From a gamma proteobacterium symbiont of Ctena orbiculata (lineage in GTDB: Bacteria > Pseudomonadota > Gammaproteobacteria > Chromatiales > Chromatiaceae): 64,000 nucleotides of DNA. Shown here piece after piece: positions 7,888 to 16,900 of this stretch (the stretch's first letter is position 1; every line of letters starts with the position of its first letter). The position numbers and the translations under genes are program-made. The notes under the pieces are model-generated. The model saw only the letters and a program-made list of their open reading frames with translations, was not told the DNA's origin and did no database searches. The stretch is taken from NCBI GenBank assembly GCA_003058525.1, contig QBVD01000027.1, positions 1 to 64,000 on the forward strand. Reading direction: 5' to 3'.

Positions 7888-10881
7888 TTATCTTGTTCGG
7901 CATATTTTCATAACACCCGACTTGATCAAAGCCGTTATGAAACTTATAACTTGTACTATCATAAAAATAGCAATCAACAACACAAGAGGATTAACGATGC
8001 TCGCTAGTAAAATACCACCTAATTTTCCTAAAAAACTCCCAACAATAATGTTTAGAACAGCTCCGCCTGCTGCATCACCAACTCCACAGCTATCCTCTTC
8101 AAGTATATCAAAAAAATCCATAACGCCACCGAAAGCACCACCAATAAGTTTTGATGTTATAAATTTAAAAAGATCCGAAAAGCCGTAATCCCCAGATAAG
8201 AGCAACAGCAATTTAGCCGTATCACCAAGTGGATCAGACCACCACCCACCATTAGCCCCACCACTTATCTTATAAGCACCGATACCCGTCTCTGAATCCA
8301 ATATAATATATCCAACACCATCCCAGCCGGACACCGAAATTGAATCTGTATGAGTTATTACTACATTTCCAGCATTCAGACTGGCTTGAATCTCATCAAT
8401 TGTATCCTGATCGTGATGGATATTCGGCAAGGCCGTTGACATATTAGACTGGGTAATTTGATAGATCCGCTGCCCTTGGGCACTGGCGATCTGTAAAGCC
8501 TTGACCGCACTGATGCCATCGGACTGCTCAGCATCAGGATCGTCCGGCGCAAACATTAGCTCCGGTGTAGTATGTTCCAAAGTCGAATTTATAACGCCGA
8601 CTTGAGTGGTAAATTGCTTCTTCTTTTCAACATCCCCATCCCCACTCGCAGTATTGACGATTAATGGGATATCGAAAGAGATACCTCCCGGTTGAATGGC
8701 TCTTGGAACTCCAAAAAAGTAACTTACTTTAGGCTCATACCCGATAGTGCCAATTCCCGCCCCAAGTTGATAATGCCCTTTACTCCCTAAGCCCGCCATG
8801 TAACTCAACGCCTGAAGCTGCGCATAGTAGCCCAAGGTGCCTGCATAGAACATATCGCCCAATAGTTCTTCCCTGCTCAAGGCTGCGATTTGTGCCTGAT
8901 CGTTGCTCTCCAAGATTTGCTTGGTCGCTTCCAGCGTTGTTTGCAGATCACTGAGCCTTTGCGCAGAAACACTCCCCGCAATCACATTCACAGACAGATA
9001 AGACCCTGCTATCACCTTGTAGGTGCGACTCGGCATGGTTTTGTGGGCGAACTTGATCCTGGTGACAAAATCCAGCTCTTCACCCAGACTCATTGCCGCC
9101 CCTGTCTTGACCACTTGGCCTTCGATTTTGAGCTCCGGTACGATGTTGATCAGGTAGCTGGGAATGGAGGTCGGCAGTTGGCTGATGTCGGTGACCTCCC
9201 CTTCGGGCAGCAGAATTTGCAGGGCCTGCTCATCGGCCTCGGTCGCCGGTCTGAAAGAGAGGGTGACCTTGTTGTTGTTGAGCCGAGACCAGGGAAAGGT
9301 AATCGGGTCGATCATGTCGCCCAGGATGTCCTTGTTGAGGGCGTAGGTGATCTGTTGTTGCAAGCTGGTCGGTATTGAGCCGTACCTGGCCCCTTCGGTC
9401 ACAATCCGGTTGGGCAGCGACGAGGGCAATATGGGGTACTCTTTGACGATGGTGCTGCGACCGCCAATGACATCCCCCACAGTGGGGTCTATAAGGTTAT
9501 CCTGTATATAGGTCTCCAATTGTGTCTGTGCCTGGGTCTGGGCGGTTTGCAGGATAGTGGGATCGAAGCCGGTCACCCAGCCCTCATCCTCATTGACGGT
9601 ACCGCTATCGACAAAGTCCTGGGCCAGTTGCTCAGCATCGATGCCGGAGATTTGGATGACGTCCAGGCCCTGCAGATACTCATACTGCTTGTAGCTGGGA
9701 TCCATGGCGATCCAACTATCGGCCGCTCGGTTGACCGCGCCCCGTGAAGGGTGGTAGTCGATGGCGGCTTCGACCCAGATGTGTTCCATGCGGATCATTT
9801 CGATCACTCCGCCACTGACCATCGTAGTGACCGGAATGCCGCCCGAGGAGGCATATTCGGCGGCCGCCGTGATACTGCTGAAATCTCCCGCCCAGTTGCG
9901 GAACTTGGCCTCGGGAACATCGATGGTGCCGTGTACATAACGGGCGGGGATCTGCGAGGCTCTAAGCAGGGCGATGGTGAGGCTGGCGATATCGAAGGCG
10001 TTGCCCTGCCGGGAAGAGAGGGTCAGATCGGCTGCCTGCACCGCACCCCAACTGGGTAGCCAATGAATGTTGTTTCTCACCCAGTAGAAGATCTTGACCG
10101 GATCGTATTCCAGCAGCTCGGCCTGGTCATGGATGGCCTGGGTCAATCTGATCTCGTCGCTCTCCGCCAGATAGGCCGGATCGTCAGCGCCAGCCAGTTG
10201 GTCATAGGTGAAGTCACCCAGGGCGGCCACCTGCTGGTATGGAGTATCAAACAGACCTGACTGGCGAAACAGTTTTTTGGTGGTCTTGGGTTTGTTCTCT
10301 TTGTTGGGTTGCAACTGCCGGTTTGGAAGATCGTTCGGGTCGAAGGGTTGATGGCTGCGCTTGTGCTTTTTGTCCTTGAGATGGCCCTGGGTCCGCTTGA
10401 GTTGCTCCTTGAGGGTTTTTTCGTCGCCGGCGGTTTCGATCGATTGCAGCAGGCTCAACAACACATCGAGCTGTTGGCGGTAGTTGGCGACCATCTCGTC
10501 CTGGCGTTGCTGAATAACTGCAGGAAGTTCCTTTTCCCGTATGTCTTGGTCAATGGCGGCGAAATTGGCGGTGACCGCCTGGTCCAGTTGGCTGATCTCC
10601 TCTTTTAACCGGCTCAGGGCTTCGCGTTCGGCATCGATCGACTGATTGTCGGCCTGTCTCTTCTCAATGGTGGCCAGCAACTCTTCAACCTGCTGCACGG
10701 CCATGCTGAGCTTGGTCTCGACACTCAACGACGGATCGGCGATGAAGCCCCAATCATAGGTGCGTGCTGCCATGGCTGCCGGGGCCAGCACGAACATGCC
10801 GAAGGTGATGACAACGGCCATGGCTATACTTTTCATGAAAGGTGAGAGATGGCGCATGGCCCCTATAACAGAACTACCCAT
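7888..10881 (-). CDS. Secreted transglutaminase-like protein with variable hydrophobic C terminus
   Basis: 997 residues from the ATG at 10881, chosen because AAGGAAA lies just upstream; the more distal ATGs overlap the previous gene. A long signal peptide (MKSIAMAVVITFGMFVLAPA, cleaved near AMA-ART) precedes a coiled-coil region (about 55-185). A transglutaminase-like core follows at about 245-400. Its His (H367 in EHIWVEA) and Asp (D394 in AMDPSYK) are present, but the usual catalytic Cys position is Ala295 (GNAFDIASL), so it is probably not an active transglutaminase. Around 850-880 lies GYIILDSETGIGAYKISGG, and after it a strongly hydrophobic tail encoded by AT-rich DNA. It starts 55 bases after the 2592-residue protein and is probably co-transcribed with it. 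Confidence 0.8.
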   Translation of the reverse strand: MGSSVIGAMRHLSPFMKSIAMAVVITFGMFVLAPAAMAARTYDWGFIADPSLSVETKLSMAVQQVEELLATIEKRQADNQSIDAEREALSRLKEEISQLDQAVTANFAAIDQDIREKELPAVIQQRQDEMVANYRQQLDVLLSLLQSIETAGDEKTLKEQLKRTQGHLKDKKHKRSHQPFDPNDLPNRQLQPNKENKPKTTKKLFRQSGLFDTPYQQVAALGDFTYDQLAGADDPAYLAESDEIRLTQAIHDQAELLEYDPVKIFYWVRNNIHWLPSWGAVQAADLTLSSRQGNAFDIASLTIALLRASQIPARYVHGTIDVPEAKFRNWAGDFSSITAAAEYASSGGIPVTTMVSGGVIEMIRMEHIWVEAAIDYHPSRGAVNRAADSWIAMDPSYKQYEYLQGLDVIQISGIDAEQLAQDFVDSGTVNEDEGWVTGFDPTILQTAQTQAQTQLETYIQDNLIDPTVGDVIGGRSTIVKEYPILPSSLPNRIVTEGARYGSIPTSLQQQITYALNKDILGDMIDPITFPWSRLNNNKVTLSFRPATEADEQALQILLPEGEVTDISQLPTSIPSYLINIVPELKIEGQVVKTGAAMSLGEELDFVTRIKFAHKTMPSRTYKVIAGSYLSVNVIAGSVSAQRLSDLQTTLEATKQILESNDQAQIAALSREELLGDMFYAGTLGYYAQLQALSYMAGLGSKGHYQLGAGIGTIGYEPKVSYFFGVPRAIQPGGISFDIPLIVNTASGDGDVEKKKQFTTQVGVINSTLEHTTPELMFAPDDPDAEQSDGISAVKALQIASAQGQRIYQITQSNMSTALPNIHHDQDTIDEIQASLNAGNVVITHTDSISVSGWDGVGYIILDSETGIGAYKISGGANGGWWSDPLGDTAKLLLLLSGDYGFSDLFKFITSKLIGGAFGGVMDFFDILEEDSCGVGDAAGGAVLNIIVGSFLGKLGGILLASIVNPLVLLIAIFMIVQVISFITALIKSGVMKICRTR

Positions 10882-10936
10882 TTCGAACTTTCCTTGCGTC
10901 TGTTTGTGCATCGATAGAGATTGTTTTTTTAACACT

Positions 10937-13900
10937 TCAATCGTCGTCATCATGATCGTCCTCATGACAACTTTCGTGATCGTCGTCGCTATCGTGATCA
11001 TCATCATGATGATCACTATCCGTTGCATGCGTTATTCCGGTCTGGCGAATCACTTCCGCCAGTTCCAGTCGGATCTGGCCTGCTTCGGGTGTATCAAGCT
11101 TGCTCAACTCGTCGCTGATCTTGAGCATTTTTTCCAGGGCATCGTCATTGTCTGACTCATCCAATGCCTGCTGGGCTTCTTCGAGATAGTTGAAGACTTT
11201 GTGATAGGCGTTATCTTGATCGGCCAGTAGCGATAGCTCATTCAAGAGATCCGTCAGCCTGGGGGCTGAACTCAACATCAGCGTCAAACTGAGTGTTTCT
11301 TGGTCAATAAAATCTGGTGCTTCACCTGTCTGGATCAAGGCGTCGATGCGTAGATCACTCTGATCCGACTGGGGTTGCAGCCACAGCATGAGATCACTCG
11401 CTTCGCTCTCTTGAAGAATGAATGGCCAAACGATCGAACCATTCGGCTGTTGCATCGCAGTACCACTGTCGATCAACGCTACACCTTGTGGCAGGGTAAT
11501 GACGGCTTGCCCAGGTGTTGCCATACCCTGGTTGGTAACCGTGAGCAGGATCGGTATGCTGCTGCCCAGTTGGGGAAGATCAATTTCAGGCGTGATCGTG
11601 ACCAGTGAGGATCTGATCAGATCGGCGTGGGGCGCGATCAAGCCTACCAGGGTAGCTTCCGCCAACAGGTCATAGCTGACATGGACAGCAAGCCCCTCTC
11701 CATACGGGTTGATGGTTACGGCATGAACAGTATCCGTATGATTACCACTGAACAGAAAGTGACCTGCACTTGTAGCGTTACTCAGCTCGGCTTTGATCAC
11801 CCTCTCTTCCAACTGCAATGCCAGTTCTTTTGGCTCGGAGAGATCGCTATCGCTCATTTCGACAGCATTGGCATTTGGTTTTTTGCCCCGGTAGTCAATA
11901 CCCAGTGCATCGTAGAGGTTATGGTTGCGATGATCATGGTCACCCGCCACCAATAGGCCTTCACCCCGGAAGACGGCCTCACGCAGCGCTTTTTGAATGG
12001 TTTCGGAGAGTTTGACCTGCTCTGAAAAGAGGGCATACATGTTGTAGGCGCCACTCAGTAGCTGCTCTGCAAATGCCTTTCTGTCGCTTACGATGGTGTA
12101 GCTGTAGCCCTGTGCGGTGAGGAGTGCTTCCAGGTAACTGCGCTGTTCACTCAGCAAAGGCGCATTGGACGGCCCATGGGGATCACGATCAATGCTGTTG
12201 CCACAGCAGTCATGATCGCTATCATCACCTCCATTGCCGTCATCATCGTCAGTACAAGGATTGTTTTCATCGAGCAGCACCAACAGCCGAGGAAGCGTTG
12301 CCTGCTCCAGCGTGCCATCAATCGCAATCGGTGGCACAGTGAGGCTGAAGCTGTCATGGCCCAGGGTGATCCATTCACCCGTTATCATGGCCTGGAGGAC
12401 ACAACTGTAAACACCTTCACTCAGGTCGTTGGTTGCGACGCTTCTGATCAGGCTCTCAGTTGCTCCCGGTGACATATCGATGGTGATGTCGTTACTGATC
12501 AGGGTCTCGGTACTGTCCAGGTTGACCAGTAGTTGCCTGAGTGGTTGCCCATTGAGTGCTTGGTTGCCGGTATAGGTCAGCGTATCGGTACAGGTCTGGG
12601 TCTGCCCTCTCTGCACGATTTTCAACTGAGCGGCGACTGTGCCTGTCATATCTTTCTGTAAATCGGCAACAACCTCATATTGAGCTTGATCAGTGGCCAA
12701 CAGGCTGCCTGAAGCATCAGTCAACTCACCGGTCACGGTGTAGATGCCTTCGGCTGCATTGGTAAAGCTATAGGGTGTGATGGTGTCAAGAAAGGCACTA
12801 CTGGACAGCTCACCCAATGTTTGCTGGTGTGTGAAAAGTTCGTCACCAGCAGCATTGGTTACCCGAATCCGCAGGCCGGCATCTCTGATCTGGGTATTGA
12901 CTGAGAGATTGCGGGCCAGGTTGTTGAGCTGTGCAGTATCGCTGGTGTGATAGATCGGTAGGTCAGTAGTGGTGCGTAAGGCGGCCAAAGGCAGGTTATC
13001 GACTGAATGACGAAGCTCAAATGGGCTCTGCGCTTCATCAATCAACAGACCGTCAAGATCGGTTAACAAGCCATGCAAACGGTAAGTGCCGGCCTGATAG
13101 CTCGCCGTATTCCAGATGTCATTGAGGTTGATGGCTGCACCACCCGCCATGGGACCGACTGCTCGAGGTGGATAGCTCTGGATGACTGTTCCTTGTGTAT
13201 CTTCCACACGAAGCTCGGCACGGAACTCTCCTGGAATCGCGCTGTTGTTGGTCACTACCGCCATCAGTTGCACAGGACTGTCCGGGCCATAAATGGCAAC
13301 ATCGGTGGCCACACCAATGGCGCCGTTACTGGTCTGGGGCAGTACCGGCAACACTACTTGGTTATTGGCTTCATTGCATTCCTGGAGACGATTGTCGTAA
13401 TCGGCAATGACATAGATGTCCGCTGTTCCTGAAAGCGCGCTCACATCATTCAGGGTAAGGTCCTGGTAGTTGCCGGCAGTCAGTCCACTCAGCGAAACAG
13501 TACCCAGTAAAGCACCGTCGGATGTCGGATCTCCCTCGTAGAAAGCGATGGCAATTTCACGGGTCAAGTCACCAGCGCCCCCATTGCCGATACGGATGCT
13601 GATAGCGATCGGCTGAGCTGCACCATTATCAAGTACCTGGAGCTTGGATGCAGTGATATCGGGAAACAGGGTCGCAACAGGATCGGCAAAGGTGTTTAAC
13701 CGATAGCTATTGTGAGTCAACCAGGAGGGTTGTTCATTGGCAGGAATAGAACCATCGTCATTGACGTTGGTGATGTGGTACGAATGTTGATTCCAGATAC
13801 TGCGAGTATCGACCCAGGCATCGTTGATGTCTTCATAAACCTGGATGCCTGTGCTGCCTGCAAAGTAGTAATTATTTGAGCATACAACTATTTCAGCGTG

Positions 13901-16900
13901 ATCATCGTTATCAATATCGACAATCACCGGGAGTTCGAAGGTCGTTACGCTGTTATTCGGCGTTTCAAATAGGACCACTCCATCTGTTCCGTTATAGACA
14001 CGTAAATACCGCTCATCAGAGTAGACGACCTCGACCCGTCCATCGCCATCAAAATCAAATACCGATGATCCAGTGACATGAGATGTCACATCTTGAATGC
14101 TCGATGACCACAATATTGAGCCGTCCGTATCGAATACTGTATAGAACCTGGCGCCTGCCACACCGATTTCAGGCTCCCCATCACCATCCACATCGGCAAT
14201 AGTCGGCGCACCGCCGGAACCGCCTCCCGGCAGCGCTACAGGCCCCCAGATCACATCACCGGTATGCTCTAGCAGCGCAACACGACTTGCTGCAACAACA
14301 ACAATCTCAGCATAGTCATCGGCATCAAAGTTGCCCACGCCATCATAACCATCACCGACACTCGTGTTTTGCCAAAGCCTGGTCCCATCGGAGGCATAAG
14401 CCGCTGCGCCGGCAACCACTTCCTGCGCCCCATCCAGATTGATATCCGCCACAATGGAGAGTTGGCCGACATGGCTTGTTTTAACACCGGAATAGCCGCT
14501 TCCCTGCCAACGCAAAGAGCCATCTGCGTTGAGAACTGTATTGCCACCGATAATTTCGACTACGCCATCCCCATCGATATCAGCAATTGAGGCACTGCCC
14601 CAGTTGACGCCGGCTGTATCGGTATTCTCCCACTTCACCTCGCCGGTATGTTCAAATGCAATCAGCCCAGTGCTTTGTAGGGAGGTGTCGGTACTACCGG
14701 GTCTAACTGCAATAATCTCTATCGTGCCATCTCCATCGATATCACCTGCTGCCAGACTACCGGCACGATGGATCATCCTGGAGGCCGTCCAGAGTTCACG
14801 TCCATCGAGACCGCTTACAGCTCTTAGATATCCACGACGATTCGTATTTTCCGGATACGCCGTCGAAAAGACGATACTTGGCGTATCATTCTCATCAAAC
14901 AGGCCATCATTATTGGTATCTTCGAGAGGTACAACCACCGGGGCCATCAAGACTTGGTCGTAAGAAGGCTGTACGCTGCTTCCGTTCCATGACCACTTTA
15001 AAACCGGCTCAAATGCACTTGCATCGGGTAGAACGACACATTGATTGGCCGAAGTATTGGTGTTGTTGCCTTCATTGGATTCAACTATGCCATCATTACT
15101 ATCCACCATTGCGTGGATTGGAGCATCCCTGAAACTGATGCTGCCGCTGATCACCATCTCTACCGACAGGATTTCATCTTGGGCCAGGCCTATCGGCATG
15201 CTTTGCTCAGCTAGTGAATGGTCGATGCCAGCATCATAGGTGCCAGTGTTATTAATATCCTCGAACAGGGTAATAACCGCTGCATCCAAAGCAGCTTCCC
15301 TGCCAATGTTTGAAATTACAACGGTTGCTGTACCGGCGACACTCAGTGTTTCCAGATTGGTGGCGACACCTGATGTATCAACTGACTCCACTACTAAATC
15401 AGGACGCAGGTCGGGTGCAGCCATCCATGCTACATTGTTGGTTTCATTGCATTCTGAAACTATATTGCCGGAATCTGCCACCACATAGAGCGGCACCCCC
15501 CCTGCAAGTTGAGGTATATCTCCCAGGGTAACAGGTTGTGAACTGTCACCTGGCAATGGTGGCAATTCTACAGAACCAAGCAATATACCACCCGCATTAG
15601 GATCGCCTTCATAAAAGGAGATCTGCGTACCGGAGACAGTTGCCACACTTCCAGCATTGCCGATCAATGCGGTTAGTTGATTGGAACCATCTCCCCTGGT
15701 AAAGAAATAGAGTTGGGATGCTGTGAGATCGGCGTTGGTGCGGGACGCCAATCGAGATATTTCATCAGGCGAAAGAGCAACATTGTACAACCTAAGTTCA
15801 TCCATTAGCCCTTGAAATCCGCCCACATCACCAGATGCCCGGAAGCGATTACCAATATACAAATCTGAGCCTGATGTGTTTATTGGATTGCTCCATGGCT
15901 CTGTTCCAACTAACGTACCGTTGATATAGAGCCGTAACTCATTTCGGTCGTAAGTTACTGCCACATGGGTCCAAGCATCCGTGGGGATGGGGTTTAGAAA
16001 ATCAAAATCCACCACCACAACTTCTGATGACGCATAGCCAGTGCCATTTATTGACGTACTTACTCCAGAACTCCCTGGAAGTCCTCCGGTTCCAACATCG
16101 TTTAAGTTCAACTGCCAGTCCGGTTGTTGCCCTATTAATTCACCCTTAAAAAATACTCCACTGTTGCTACCTATTTGCCCTGTAGGGCTAACCCAGGCCG
16201 ACATGGTTATCGCTTCTGTTGTGCGCAAGCTAGCTGAGTCTGGCACCCTTAACCAGACAAGACCATCCTGCAGGGATAATGCTTGCCCTGCAAGCCCGTC
16301 AGTTACTGTCTGAGCAATACCCTGTGATCTTGAATCAACTGCTGCATGGTTGCTGAATCCGGTACTGTCATTAAAATCACCTTCAAATTCAAGATTCAAG
16401 ATCAAGTTACTGGAACGCCACTGGCACGCGTCTGCAATATAGCCGATATTGTTTTGTTCATTACTCTCAATAACACTCTGGATACTATCGACCCAAACCT
16501 TGATAGGCGCATCACGATAGGGCAAAACACCTGACACAGGGATTTCAACAGCTTCATCGTCGCCTACATTAAGCGCTGTTTGTGATGCTGTATTGCCAAG
16601 TAATATATCCACCTCAGCATCATAGGCGCCGTTCTTGTCATTGTCGTAGAAGGCTAAAACCGAAACTGCTTGTGGTGCTGACGCAGTGCCAAGATTGGTT
16701 ATGAGCGCAGACACTGAACCAGTGAATTCCAATGTATCCATATCGGTAGTGGCGCCGGATGGGTCTATTGACTCTACGACCAGGTCTGGAAGCAACTCTA
16801 CAGTTTCTTCCGGCCTAAGCCGTATCTGGCCAATATCGAGGGTGGACATGGGAGTTAGAGAAAGCCCGATCGTGGAATTTTGATAACCATTTAGGCTGAA

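Noticed and set aside
10882-11028. A start further upstream for the transglutaminase-like gene
   Set aside because: The extra residues are the shadow of the Asp/His-rich tail of the preceding gene; the signal peptide and ribosome site fit the ATG at 10881.
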